The translations under genes and the position numbers were made by a program. The notes under the pieces are model-generated. The model worked only from the letters and a program-made list of their open reading frames with translations. It was not told the origin of the DNA and searched no databases. A stretch of DNA of 64,000 nucleotides from assembly GCA_002794785.1 (NCBI GenBank), contig NBBA01000007.1, forward strand, positions 1,240,001 to 1,304,000, given 5' to 3'. The stretch's first letter is position 1; the number at the start of each line of letters is the position of its first letter. The DNA comes from Coniferiporia sulphurascens. Taxonomy: Eukaryota; Basidiomycota; Agaricomycetes; Hymenochaetales; Hymenochaetaceae. Below are positions 1-11,508 of the stretch, piece after piece.

Positions 1-1074
1 AATAAGTCAGGCTCGGCCATTTGCGCCATGCTTGGCCATACCTGACTCCAGTCATGACAACTGGAGTCCCCCACCTGCGCCACAGCCACAGACACTGAGG
101 AATTCTCCCTCACCATGGCCCCAGGCTGGGTCGCACACTGCCTCCCAGCTCAACTGTGCGCCACATTGGATATCTTCTTTTTGTCCGATTCGCTGACTGC
201 TCTCCACCTTTTCTGCACCTGGGCCACCACCCCCGGCACCCACCTCCTCCACATTTGGAAAGCGGGTGTGGAGACTCTGCTAGACTCGTACCCCCAACTC
301 ACCGTTCACTTTGTATGGTGCCCTGGACACTCGGACATCCCCGGAAATGAATGGGCTGACAGGGAAGCTAAGCTGGCAACCGAGCTCCCTCCATCCGATC
401 TTAAACCCTCCATATCTGCACTAAAAGAAGTCACCATCCGCACTCTTATGGAAAGATGGACGCTCTCATTAGCCTGCCCCCTAGCCTCGACCGCTGACAA
501 ATACCTGGCAGTCCACAGCCTACCCTTGTGCCGACCTCGAAAGCTCCTCATGCATTCGGTCGACCACCCATGCAATGAGCTATCTGCAGTCACACAGGTC
601 CTCTGCCACACCGGTCCCTATGGGGGATACTGGCTGAGTTTTGACTCAGCCTACCACTGCAGGCATGGCCTGATCTCGCATTGCAGATGGCACAACCACC
701 CCCCCTGGCCCGTGCAGTCGACCACCCACATCCTCGGCGGCTGTAGCACCTTCCACTCATGGATACAGCGTGTGTGGCCACCTAGGGACCCTCTCCCAGT
801 CCACCACTCAGAGTGGGCTGACGAAAACTGCCTCCCGGTTTTGTGCCACTGGCTAAAGCTGACAGGGCACCTTAACTGCCTTTCCAACTGTGCTGCAGGC
901 GCCATCTGGCTGGCATTTGCCGTGATGGACCTGGATGGCCACCCTACCGATGAGGATATGGACCTGGACTTCCTAAGGGAATACATGCATTGTATGCTCA
1001 GACCCCGAACTCGGGACTTGGACCCAGCCCTCTTGGAGCTATCAGGTACGCTCCCCCCTTTTCCATCTGAATAA
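1..1074 (+). pseudogene. LINE A ORF2 C-terminus: RNase H and zinc-like tail
   Basis: This stretch encodes the C-terminal third of a LINE ORF2. RNase H removes the RNA strand of the cDNA hybrid after target-primed reverse transcription. Visible motifs are the EEFSL glutamate region, FLSDSLTAL (active-site Asp) and HFVWCPGHSDIPGNEWAD (His and final Asp). A conserved HGLISHCRWHNHPPW...HILGGC segment follows and resembles the zinc-binding C-terminus of fungal LINEs. The reading frame extends upstream of the first ATG to base 1. There it carries two TGA codons (43-45 and 55-57), both where copy F has CGA arginine codons. The natural stop is TAA at 1072-1074. It is a decayed fragment, open from 58 onward. 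Confidence 0.9.
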
Positions 1075-1324
1075 CACCTGCCTTTCGAATTCCCCATGAT
1101 ACATCTCGGCCGGTGCTCTCGCCCCCCCTTTCCACTTTGAAGCTTCTTACCTTAACCTGCCCTCACCAGCGTGGTTTGTTCGTAGTGATATGTATCCCTC
1201 CCTCTCAGGTTGTGTCTTACTAAATAGGGGCTCTTCACACTTTGGCACCTCTTGGGGAGCAGAGCCCCCACCCAGTTTTGTGCAATGCACAATGACAGGT
1301 GCCTCCGTTGTTATGTAGTTAGGG

Positions 1325-1341
1325 CCCCCCCTTCAGGGGGG
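1325..1341 (+). other. LINE A 3' UTR hairpin (C7-TTCA-G6)
   Basis: Seven C, a TTCA loop and six G form a strong hairpin about 50 bp before the 3' end. The same structure occurs in copies F, H, J and L, where F, H and J show the loop as TTCG closed by C-G. It probably serves as a recognition structure for the element's own reverse transcriptase, which is inference from its conservation and position. Confidence 0.75.
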
Positions 1342-1392
1342 CAGCTTGTAATTATGTAATACTGCAGGAATAATTTAAAAATAAATAAAAAA

Positions 1393-2721
1393 TCTCTCAC
1401 CAACCCGACTGGTATTCCAGTCCTCAATGTCCCAACCATCCCGGGATACATACCTGTCCTACCACTGGAGGTCCGCCCTCGGGTAGTCACATATGTATCC
1501 AGGGCCCTCCCCCCAACCTCATGGTCGATTCTCGGAGCCGCCTCTCATGGCACCAATGTACTGACAGTGGAGGTTCGATCCCAACTCACCCTCCAGGTGT
1601 GCAACTATTACAGCATGCACCCCCTGGACCATGAGAACGCCTCCCCCCAGTACCCAGGTGAGTCCTTCTTATTCTCACTCCCCTCAGTGCTCGCCACCAC
1701 TCTACTTGTGGTGGGCGACTTCAACCATTGCCACCACACATGGTCCGAATTCTCTGTCCCACAACAAGAGGACCTGGGGGCGCAACCCCTCGACAACTTC
1801 TTCTGTGGGCACAGCCTGGCGCCTGCCCATCTTCCTGACTCTGACTCATGGCCCAACGGTAATCACCGTCAGTGTCCCATTGACATGATCTGGGCCCCAC
1901 CTGTGGTCAACCCCAACTCTATTTTAGATTTGGCTACCTCTGACCCCTCCCCGTTGTCTGACCATGCAATCCTATGGTGGTCACTGCCATCTCGGCCCCC
2001 CCCTCCGGTCTTAAAGACCCACCGGCTGCTCCCAGCAGATAAGGAAGAATGGATCGACATAGCCTTCCCCCTCCTCGAATCAGCCTTCCGACTACCAGGG
2101 CTCGACACCCATGCCCTGGACATTAAAGCTAAGGCGGTCATTGATGCTTTGGTCGCTGCCCTACAGCCGTTCACTTGCCTATCGAAACCATCAAAAATGG
2201 AAGTCCCATGGTGGTCGCCCCACTGCAAGACCCTCCTTTCTGCTATCCAGACGGCCACCACCCCCCTCCAGCGATCATCAGCTCGATGCGCCTTCAAAAG
2301 GGGAGTCAGGACTGCCAAACAACAGTTCTACACCAACCAGGCAGCAGAAGCGGATGCCTCCAACGTCTGGAACTGGGCCAAACACGGCCTTGGGAACTGA
2401 CCAACCCCCATCCCCTCGCTCAAAAAGCAAGACAGATCCTTCACACAGACGGACGATGAGAAAGGTGAGCTATTCCGCAAAACTTTCTTCATGCCCCCCC
2501 TGCCCCAGGCAGTGGCCACTACCCCACTGCCACCACCTCAACCAGCTGCCCCACCTATACTCCTCACAGAGCTAATGGGAGCACTGTCCAACACCTCCAA
2601 CTTGTTGGCTCCGGGCCTCTCAGGGATAGGCTACCATCCCCTTAAATGGGTGGTGGATGCTTACCCTGATGAGATTCTCTCACTTTTCAATGACTGCCTC
2701 CACTTAGGGCACCACCCTGAG
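1393..2721 (+). pseudogene. LINE copy B: endonuclease to early reverse transcriptase fragment
   Basis: This is a subfamily 1 ORF2 fragment without 5' or 3' ends. It begins inside the AP-like endonuclease domain directly after the tail of copy A. It contains the VVGDFNHCHHTW and SDHAILWWSLP motifs of the endonuclease, then the linker, and stops in the N-terminal part of the reverse transcriptase (LSGIGYHPLKWVVDAY, then LGHHPE). A TGA at 2398-2400 sits where other copies read Arg in GLGNRPTP. The fragment ends abruptly at 2721 against the poly-T end of minus-strand copy C, so C probably inserted here. Confidence 0.88.
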
Positions 2722-2922
2722 TTTTTTTTTTTTTTTAAAATTATTCCTGCAGTATTACATAATTACAAGCTGTCCCCCTGAAGGGGGGGCCCTAACTACA
2801 TAACAACCAAGGCGCCCATCATCGCACAACGCATGAAACTGGGTGGGGGCCCTGCTCCCCGAAGGGTGCCAAGGTGGGAAGGGCCCCTATTAGTGAGTAA
2901 AGAAGGAAAGAGGGAGGAATAC

Positions 2923-3179
2923 TATTAAATAAATAGAATGAACGTACTAAATATAAAGGTGGTCATATGAACAACCACCTTACTAAGTGAACAATAACGC
3001 AATGATAATGCCATATGAATAGGAGCTATGATAGTTATAGTATATGTAGCTCATGGTAGATGTATATAAGGAGAGCTGGTCTCTACCATGAAATACATTG
3101 GTTTATGCTGATAACCCACCTTCACCTCAACTTCACCACTGCACCTCATTATCTATCACAACGTGCATAGATTTTAAGA
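2923..3179 (+). repeat. Copia 5' LTR
   Basis: A 257-bp LTR starting TATTAAATA and ending TTTTAAGA, so the usual TG...CA termini are absent. The ends are fixed by the target duplications of this element and of three solo LTRs. It differs from the 3' LTR at 8 positions, 7 of them CG versus TG or CA. A TATATAAG box at about 3063-3070 is the likely promoter element, with transcription expected to start shortly downstream. Confidence 0.95.
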
Positions 3180-3191
3180 GGTTATGAGCCT
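3180..3191 (+). other. Copia primer binding site (internal initiator tRNA-Met)
   Basis: GGTTATGAGCC directly follows the 5' LTR. It is complementary to GGCTCATAACC, the anticodon-stem and loop region of eukaryotic initiator tRNA-Met, rather than to the tRNA 3' end. Drosophila copia and yeast Ty5 use such a half-tRNA primer; here it is inferred from the match. Confidence 0.8.
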
Positions 3192-3248
3192 TGACTCTAC
3201 AACTAACGAAACAATTAACAAAATTATAAATCCTCGAATAACGAAACC

Positions 3249-6200
3249 ATGTCTGATGGACAGAAACCAAACACTCGTGAGCAAACACATTTGCAAAAAT
3301 TATCAGGATTACAAATAATCGCTAATGAACTAAAAATAACCTATACACAGTCATTAACTATTGAAGAACTCGAAGAAAAAATTCAAAAAGCCAAAGATAG
3401 CAAAAGGTTAGTTGACCTAATAGTTCAATGTAACCTTAGACAAATACCTATTAACGGAACGGAACAACAAATACAAGACTGAATCAACAGGTATGATAAC
3501 TCTAATAACAACGAAAAACTAAAAATAAAAACTGACTATAAAACTGAATTAATGATTCACGCTAAAGATTTAGGAATATCAGACCAAGGAAAATCATCTG
3601 AAATCAGATATCGAATCAGTATGTATTTGGGTATATCAGACCCAACAGAAAAAGAACAATTTAAAATTGACAATCCCTATATTAAGCCAGAAGAAGAAGA
3701 CGATAAAAAAGAAGACAACAATAAAAAAGAAGATAACACAGAAGAAAACATCGAAGAATCTAAAAATCCATCACGTGAGCCATCAGAACCTTCTGATCCT
3801 GATGATTCAGACACTAATGATACTGAGGAAGATGAACCGAGTATGGCAACTAAACTTGCGGAACTCCAGAAATTCTTCAATGGAATTGAGAAACTCAACG
3901 GGCACAGAAACTACAAACTCTGGAACTACAGAGTCCGAAGTGCAATCGAGAGTGCAGGTTACGGTAACTTGCTCACTAACTCCCCAGGAACTGGAGAGGC
4001 TGGTATATCAAGCGCTTTATATAACAGTATTATGCGCACTATGCCCAACAAAATATTGGCTTATTATCTTAATTTCTCTAAAGATATTCCAGCGCTACTC
4101 AAAGTGCTTGATGGACGATATAACATCCAGACAACAATTACAAAGGGCTTTAATGAGGCTGCCCTTTTTGATATCAGAGGTCATGTCAGCCATTTCGATG
4201 GAACGCTCGATAACCTCAGCAATAAATACAAGGAACTAATTGCCCAAGGGGTAAAAGTTTCAGAATCAATGTATATATCGGCTATTACGAGGGCAACGCC
4301 TGAACAATATCAATACGTACTCACACAGAGTGAGTTATATATTAAAACCATTAACGAAACGAACCCAGACAAAGATGAAATTGAACTAACCCCTCAATTC
4401 TTATTAACCGCATTACGCAACGCCTTCGAGGGGTGGCGGAAAAATCATCAAAGGACAGGAGCGGCAGCTAATCACCTGCCCAAGGACAAGCGGACTCACC
4501 CCTATTTTAGGGGCCGCGGACGTGGTTTTAGCCGCAGAGTACAGCCACGAGGTCGCAGCTATAGGGGCCGTGGCGGATACATACGAGGATGAGGATGAGG
4601 GGGATATTCCCCTAACCAACAATCACATGTTATCAAGTGCTACAATTGTAATAAGTTAGGGCACTTTAGTTGAGATTGCTGGGCACCAAAAACGGAGTGG
4701 ACAAAGGCAGCTCAGAAAAAGAAAGAGGACGCAAACAACGAAAAAGGAAAAGGGAAGGAAATGGGTGTGTCAGCGGCACTGACAACAACTGGGGCAAATA
4801 CGGCCCAGGCTAAACATACCGCAGCAGCAGCAGCAACAAACGTTGCATCGAGCTCTTGAATCGAGTTAAGTGCTGTAATTGGCCAAGGTGAAACCGCCTT
4901 TATAACTGAAATCAATGAAAACGACTTCGACATGGGAGAATTCCCAATTTATTCTTATAATGACTTCCTTGATGCCATAGGAAATCATGATAGCACAATG
5001 GAAGACGTGGATGGTAATAACCTAGACGTAAGTACAAACACTATAACAACAAAAAATATTGCTAACAATGTTTATTCCTCAATGGATATAATTGATACAG
5101 GTGCAACTATACATTTAACACCATATCTAAACCGATTACGAAATACTTACAAAACTGACATTATTACAATAATGGCCACAAACAAAACAACGTTTAATGC
5201 AAATATAGTAGGGGATCTTAAGCTTTACATCCCCAACAGACACTCGGTAAGTGTCATAACATTATCAAACATATATTACAATCCTAAAATGAATATGACA
5301 TTAGTCTCTCAAGGACTTCTATGTCAAGATGGTTACGAATTTATTTATAAAGAAAATGAATGCACAATAAAGTATCCTAATGGATCTTTATGCGGAAAAA
5401 TTAAAAACACAAATGGATTGTATAGTATATTTAATAACAATGTACAAGTGGCTACAAAAAATGTAACCTTATTTGAACTTCACAAAAAACTTGGACATAT
5501 AAGCTATGCTTATATAAAACGATTACTAAAAGAAGATCAAATTACAAATAATAAAATTTCAAATTACAATGAAACTCAATGTAAAATTTGCATAGAAGCA
5601 AATATAAAAAGAATGCAAATCCCAAAATTATGTATTTCAAAATTAGCAGAAAAATTTGGCGATCATATACATATGGACATATGGGGTCCAGCATCCACAC
5701 ATGCTATAGGAGGATATAAATATCTTCTAACACTCGTAGATGACGCTACAAGATGGATAAAAATGATTTTATTAAAAACAAAAGATGAGGGCTTAAACGC
5801 TTATATGACTTGGGCTACAATGCTCAATACTCAACATAATATAAAAATAAAAATATTACAAAGCGATAACGATACAGTGTTTCTAAGTAAACAATTCACT
5901 GAATATTTAGAAAAACAAGGAACAATACAAAAGCTGACTGTTCACAACACACCACAACAAAACGGAGTAGCAGAACGATCACATCAAACGATTTTAAATA
6001 ATACCTGAGTTAACCTGCTACAAGCGAAATTACCACCCAGCTTATGGGGAGAAGCTACAAAATACAGTACTTATGTTTACAATAGAATGCCAAAAAGCGC
6101 TATTGATTTTAAAACACCATATTTTAAACGATATAACGAAAATTATAATATTGACGATTTAAAAGAATTCGGCCAATATTGCATTATATGACAAGAAGAC

Positions 6201-8090
6201 ATTAACAAATTACAACCAAAAGGAATTTATGCACAATGGCTAGGATTTGATGAAGAAAGTAAAGGTCACAGAACCTATCATAACAGAAAAATTTCAGTCG
6301 AATGAAATTTACAATTCTTAGATTCTCCACCATCTAAAATTGAAGGGGAGAATATATTAGAAAAACATAACGAACAAATAAAAGAATTAACAAAAGAAAG
6401 ACCAAAAAGAACATTAAATCCAACAAAACAATCATTAGGTCTTAACTTTGACAAACAAAATACAGTCGCTTATCTTACGGAATTCAATCAATTCAATACA
6501 GAATTAATAGGCAATCCTAATTCATATCAACAAGTGATAAACAGAATTGATGCAAATCAGTGGATCACGGCAATGAAAGAAGAAATAAAAATGTTAATCG
6601 AAAGATCTACATGGACGATCATTGATCCACCTAAAGATGCAAATATAATAGGAACAAGATTTGTTTACAAAACAAAAAGATTAGCAAATGGAGAAATCGA
6701 ATGATACAAAGCAAGATTAGTAGTACAAGGATTCGCCCAAATGGAAGGCGTTGACTACTATTCAAACGATACATTCGCTCCAGTGGCAAGACTAGCCACA
6801 GTACGAACTATATTAAGTTGGAGTGCAACAAATAATTACGAAATTCACCAAATTGATATAAAATCAGCCTACTTATATGGTGAATTAGAAAAAGACGAAA
6901 ATATATACATAAAAACACCACCAGGAAATCTAATCGAAACAAAACCTGGACGAGTTTTAAAATTAAAAAAGGCCTTATACAGACCAAAACAAGCAGGCAG
7001 ACAATGGTACAAAAAATTATCCGAAATTTTAATTGGAATAGGACTAGTACAAGCAGTCCAAGACAACGCAGTATTCTTTAGAAAAGTAAAAGGAAAAACA
7101 ATCTTAATACTTTTCATACATGTTGACGACATAACAATATGTGGCTTAAATTTATTAATAATAAAAGCCTTCAAAGACAAAATCGGAAAACATGTAAAAT
7201 TTACAGACGGAAATAACGTACATTGGTTACTTGGTATTGAAATTGAATGCAATCGAGAAGAAAGAATAATCAAATTAAGACAGAAAAATTACATTGATAC
7301 AATTATCGAAAAATATAAATTAAAAGACACTGCAACAGTATGAACACCAATGACACCAGGACAAGTATTAAAATCACTTGAAAATCCAACTAATGAAGAA
7401 TTAAATTTCATGAAACAAATACCTTACATGAATATGGTTGGAGCATTACGATATGCAGCAGATTGTACAAGACCTGATATATCATTCGCAACAGGTCAAT
7501 TCACTAGGCATTTAAATAAACCTAGTATCAAACATTACAACACAGTAAAACACTGTTTTAAATATCTAAAAGGAATGAACAATTATTGGTTAATACTTGG
7601 GGGAAAAGAACCAATCGAGTTAATCAGATATACCGATGCTGACGGAATGACACAAGAAGGACATAAAGCAATATCTGGATATATATTCCAAATAGGAAAT
7701 GCAACAACATCATGGTCAAGTAAAAAACAAGAATTAGTGTCACTATCAGTATGCAAAGCTGAACTACAAGCTTTAACTCATGGAGTAAAAGAAGCTATAT
7801 GGCTAAGAAGACTGGTTGAAGAGGTACTGCAGACCTTGGATACACCTACAAAAATTTTATGTGATAATCAAGCAGCCATAACTATAGTAAACTCAACAGA
7901 ACAAAAATATATGCAATGAACAAAACATATTGATATATGAAAAGACTTCTTACAAGATTACATAAAAAATGAAACCATATCAGTTTCATATATTCCAACT
8001 GGACAGCAAAAGGCTGATATTATGACGAAAGCGCTAATGATCAAATTAATCAAACATTTTACAAGTCTACTCCACCTAGTAAAAGTTTGA
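3249..8090 (+). pseudogene. Copia gag-pol polyprotein with 12 internal TGA codons
   Basis: One frame of about 1,613 codons runs from ATG 3249 to TGA 8088. Gag (to about 4,900) ends with an RG-rich stretch and a CCHC zinc knuckle (CYNCNKLGHFS-x-DC, 4642-4679). The protease motif is DTGA at about 5094. Integrase follows with an HHCC finger (near 5480-5600) and the DDE core. Reverse transcriptase carries an HVDD box (about 7119-7130) and RNase H follows (YTDAD; KHIDI near the end). Internal stops are TGA at 3480, 4590, 4596, 4671, 4857, 6006, 6189, 6303, 6702, 7341, 7917 and 7938. There is no TAA, TAG or frameshift. Several lie at Arg consensus positions (the RG repeat, zinc knuckle, E-R-YKARLV, VE-R-N), so CGA to TGA is the best explanation. 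Confidence 0.92.
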
Positions 8091-8097
8091 AGGGGAG
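8088..8097 (+). other. Copia polypurine tract
   Basis: TGAAGGGGAG abuts the 3' LTR. A purine run here is the normal plus-strand primer of LTR retrotransposons. It overlaps the final TGA of the polyprotein. Confidence 0.8.
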
Positions 8098-8354
8098 TAT
8101 TAAATAAATATAACGAACATACTAAATATAAAGGTGGTCATATGAACAACCACCTTACTAAGTGAACAATAATGCAATGATAACGCCATACGAATAGGAG
8201 CTATGATAGTTATAGTATATGTAGCTCACGGTAGATGTATATAAGGAGAGCTGGTCTCTACCATGAAATACATTGGTTTATGCTGATAACCCACCTTCAC
8301 CTCAACTTCACCACTGCACCTCATTATCTATCACAATGTGCATAGATTTTAAGA
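8098..8354 (+). repeat. Copia 3' LTR
   Basis: A 257-bp LTR, about 97% identical to the 5' copy (8 differences, 7 at CpG sites). It ends TTTTAAGA and is followed by AATAT, the right-hand copy of the 5-bp target duplication. Confidence 0.95.
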
Positions 8355-8473
8355 AATATGTGTAACTACAGCCAGGCCAAACAGATGATATCAGGCAAAC
8401 AGGGGTAGTTTAGAATTGGAAAGGGAGGGCAAGAGCACCGGCCAGGACATACGTGGGAGGGTCTGAAAGGCAG

Positions 8474-11400
8474 TCATAGATCAGAGGAAAAGGGAGGAAG
8501 TGCACCTGAAAGCTCCAATAGAGCCGGGTCCAGGTCCTGGGTGCGGGGTCCAAGCATATGACTCATGTGGTCCTGAAGGAGGTCCAAGTCCATATCTTCG
8601 TTGGTTGGGTGGCCCCCCAGCTCCATCGTGGCAAAGGCCAGGCGGATGGCTGTGGAGGTGTGGTCGGAGAGGCGGTTAAGGTGCCCCGTCAGCTTAAGCC
8701 AGCGGCGCAGAACCTGGAGACAGTTCTCATTGGCCCACTCGGCATGGTGGGTCGGGAGAGGGTTGCAGGGGGGCCAGACCTTGCGGATCCAGGGTCGGAA
8801 TGCGAGACACCTGCCTAAAACGTGAGCAGTTGACTGGGCCGGCCAGGGTGGGTGGTTGTGCCATCTGCAGTGCAAGATCAGGCCATGCCTGTGCCGGTAG
8901 GCTGAGTCGAAGCTCAGCCAGTAGCCCCCATAGGGACTGGCACGACAGAGGACCTGGGCAACTGCCGATAGTTCATGGCGAGGGTGGTCCACCGATTGCG
9001 TGAGGAGCTTTCGGGGATGGCGGGAGGGGACCCCGTTGACGGCTAAGTATTTGTTGGCCATTGAGGCGAGTGGGCAGGCAAGTGAGAGGGACCAGTGCTC
9101 CATTAGAGTGTTGACTGCGGCCTCTTTCAGTGCGGAGGTGGAGGGTGCGAGTGGAGATGGGGGTAGGTTCATGGCGAACTTTGCCTCATGGTCTGCCCAT
9201 TCATTCCCAGGGATGTCGGAGTGACCCGGGCACCAGATGAAATGAACGGAGAGATCCGGGTATGAGTCCAATAGAGTCTGGACCTCTGCCTTCCATTGGT
9301 GAAGGAGATGTGCACCTGGAACTGGCGCCCATGTGCAGATGAGGTGGAGTGCTGTCAGTGAATCTGACAGAAAGAAGATGTCGGATGTGACAGGCAGGTG
9401 CTCCCAGAGGTGGTGTGCAGCCCAGCTTGGTGCGGAGGTGAGGGAGAAAATTTCCACATCGGTTGCTGTTGTGCAGGTGGGGGAGGCCAGCCGGCGAGAT
9501 TTGAGGCGGGTGAGGCCCTTCATGGTGCAGACAGCTGAACCAGACTTTGAGCCGATGTGTGAGCCATCAGTGAAAACCTGGAGATGAGGGAGGGTGCTCA
9601 GGGAGCTTGCAGTGCCCACAAATTCCTTGTGGGTGTCTTCGCTGACCGGAGTGATAGGGGTGGCAAATGAAACTCTTCCATATGTAAATGCCAGAGGATC
9701 TGTCCAGGGGGGATGAGTGTATGCAGGGACCGGCTGAACCTGGGGGACCTGGACCTGCAGAGAAGTGGAAAAGGGGCAGTTAGTTACTGTTTTGTAATAT
9801 TGTTTTCTACCGATGGAGTGTGGGGTGCACCAGAGGCGCAGAGAATGGAGGGTCTTAGCATATTCGAAATAATACGAAAGGGGGGGAAGGGAACAAAAAA
9901 ATTTGTGGAGAATGGGGAGGCACCTTTATAGATGCCCAGAATCCACCTGCAGGCGGTGTTTTGCACCGCTTGCAGGCGGCTTACTAATGTTTTTTGGCAT
10001 TGGCCATGGTACCATACTGGGGCGCCCCATGTCAAAACGGAGCAGACGCAGGCAGTGTATAGTCGATGGAGGAGGAGGGCCGAGATTCTGCATTCGGTAT
10101 TGCCGAGGATGCGGAGGGCAGTGAGTGTGGAGAGGCCCTTGGAATGCATGCGCTCTACATGGGCCTTGAAGGTGAGGGCGGGGTCCCACCATATTCCCAG
10201 CCAATGGAGTGGGATAGAGGGTCGGATAATCGTGGTGGGGGCGACCCACACTCTGGCAGTGTCCCAGTCGGTGTAGGCAGCTGAACATCGTCGGGGTGGG
10301 TGAAAGTGAAGGCACTCCGTTTTGGCAGCTTCAATGTTGAGACTGATGGCGCCAAAGTGGGCATTGAGTTGGTGGTAGGCATTAGACAGTTGCTGGCAGT
10401 TGGATGCCACACTGGGTCCGACGCACACTAGGGGGTGGTCATCGACATATGTGAGGGCAGTGGTGCCGGTTTGGTGAAATTTCCAGAGGACCATGCCCGC
10501 GAATATAGTCGAGAGGATCAGGGATACTGGTGACCCTTGAGGGGTGCCTAGGTCGGGTTTCTGGGCTGTTGGAAGGGTGGTGCCATCGAAAGCAATAGAC
10601 ACCTGCCGATCCATCATGAAGGACAGGCACCAGTCCGCCATGTCTGGCAGGCACTGGAGGTCCAACAGTTGCCGGTGGAGGAGTCGCAGGTGTACTGAGT
10701 CGAAGAACCCTTGTATGTCGACTGCTAGGACCGAGCATATGTGGCCCTCAGCATGGGCTTGCTCTGCAATCTGTAGGAGGTGTTGGGTGGCATCATAGAC
10801 GGAATGTCCTTGATGCCCCCCATATTGGTTAGGTGGCAGCCAATCTCTCGTGTTAGTGAGGAACTGGAGCCGGTTAGCTATAATCTTCTCGAGGAGTTTC
10901 CCTATGGTCTCCTCTAGGGTAATGGGCCGGTACGAGTGTGGCGAAAAGGGGTCCTTCTTGTTTGGCTTCTGGAGCATCACCACTTTTGCTGCCCACCAGC
11001 ACTTGGGGTGGTGCCCCATGCACAGACAGTCATTGAAAAGGGCAAGGATCTCCTTGGGGTAAGCATCTACTACCCATTTGAGAGGGTGGTATCCGATCCC
11101 TGAGAGGCCCGGAGCCGACAAGTTGGAGATGTCGGACAGTGCCCCCAAAAGCTCTGTGAGGAGGATGGGCAGGGCAGCTGGTTGGGGAGGGGGTGGTGGG
11201 GTGTCGGCTGCTTGTTGGGGTGGTGGGGGCATGAAGAAAGCCGTGCAGAAAAGCTCACCTTTCTCATTGTCCGATTGGGTGAAGGAGCCATCGCATTGTT
11301 TGAGCGAGGGGATTGGTGTGGGGCGGTTGCTGAGGCCTCGCTTGGCCCAGCTCCAGATGTTGGAGGCGTCTGCTTGGTCTGCCTGCTCAGCATAAAACTG

Positions 11401-11508
11401 TCACTTTGCTGCCCGGATGCCCCGCTTAAAAGCGTGATGGGCTGCTGACTGCTGAAGGGGGGTGGGGGCCGCTGAGATCGCTTGGAGGAGTGATTTGCAG
11501 GTCAGGGT
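8474..11508 (-). pseudogene. LINE C ORF2: reverse transcriptase and RNase H
   Basis: Reading from 11508 down, this holds the end of the endonuclease linker and the reverse transcriptase with motif A LAVDIQGFFDSV, TPQGSPVS and ALTYVDDHPLV (the catalytic YVDD). RNase H follows (QVFTDGSHIGSKSG, HFIWCPGHSDIPGNEWAD) with the conserved Cys/His C-terminus. The stop is at 8474-8476. The reverse transcriptase frame is open from 11232 to 9784 and RNase H from 9619 to 8474. An indel in the pyrimidine-rich stretch near 9,880 separates the two frames. No endonuclease or ORF1 is present, so this copy is 5'-truncated. Confidence 0.9.

Larger units (their letters stand above)
1..1392 (+). mobile_element. LINE copy A, 3' end (Tad1/I-like, subfamily 1)
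   Basis: This is the 3' part of a non-LTR retrotransposon that enters the window inside its RNase H domain. It holds the end of ORF2, a 3' UTR of about 250 bp, a C-rich hairpin and an A-rich tail at about 1371-1392 made of AAAT/AAATA units. It matches full-length copy F closely from base 1. The next LINE fragment (B) begins at the base after the tail. The subfamily is defined by residues it shares with copies F, H and J, such as the SDLKPS segment downstream of the RNase H active site. Confidence 0.93.
2923..8354 (+). mobile_element. Complete Ty1/copia LTR retrotransposon
   Basis: A 5,432-bp element with two LTRs of 257 bp, a primer binding site, one gag-pol reading frame and a polypurine tract. 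It is flanked by AATAC at 2918-2922 and AATAT at 8355-8359, a 5-bp target duplication with one transition. Domain order is Gag with zinc knuckle, protease, integrase, reverse transcriptase, RNase H, which places it in Ty1/copia. It is much more AT-rich than the LINEs around it. Three solo LTRs of the same family lie at 12100, 32766 and 46699. The polyprotein carries 12 internal TGA codons, so this copy should be non-autonomous. Confidence 0.96.
2722..11508 (-). mobile_element. LINE copy C (subfamily 2, minus strand), split by copia element
   Basis: This is a 5'-truncated minus-strand LINE. Its 3' tail is the T16 run at 2722-2737, followed by the reverse complement of the 3' UTR (hairpin at 2774-2789) to 2922. 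The element resumes at 8355 after the copia insertion and runs to about 11508, where it ends between the endonuclease and reverse transcriptase domains. The 3' UTR on the two sides of the copia element joins when the element and one copy of its 5-bp duplication are removed. Subfamily 2 differs from subfamily 1 in the SLAPSTSALKE and MGHHPKCW segments. Confidence 0.88.

Noticed and set aside
3249..8090. TGA read as tryptophan (alternative genetic code) in the copia element
   Set aside because: TGG is used normally for Trp in the same frame, and several TGA positions match Arg by family consensus or by the local RG repeat. CpG transition of CGA explains all of them, and the same pattern occurs in unrelated elements.
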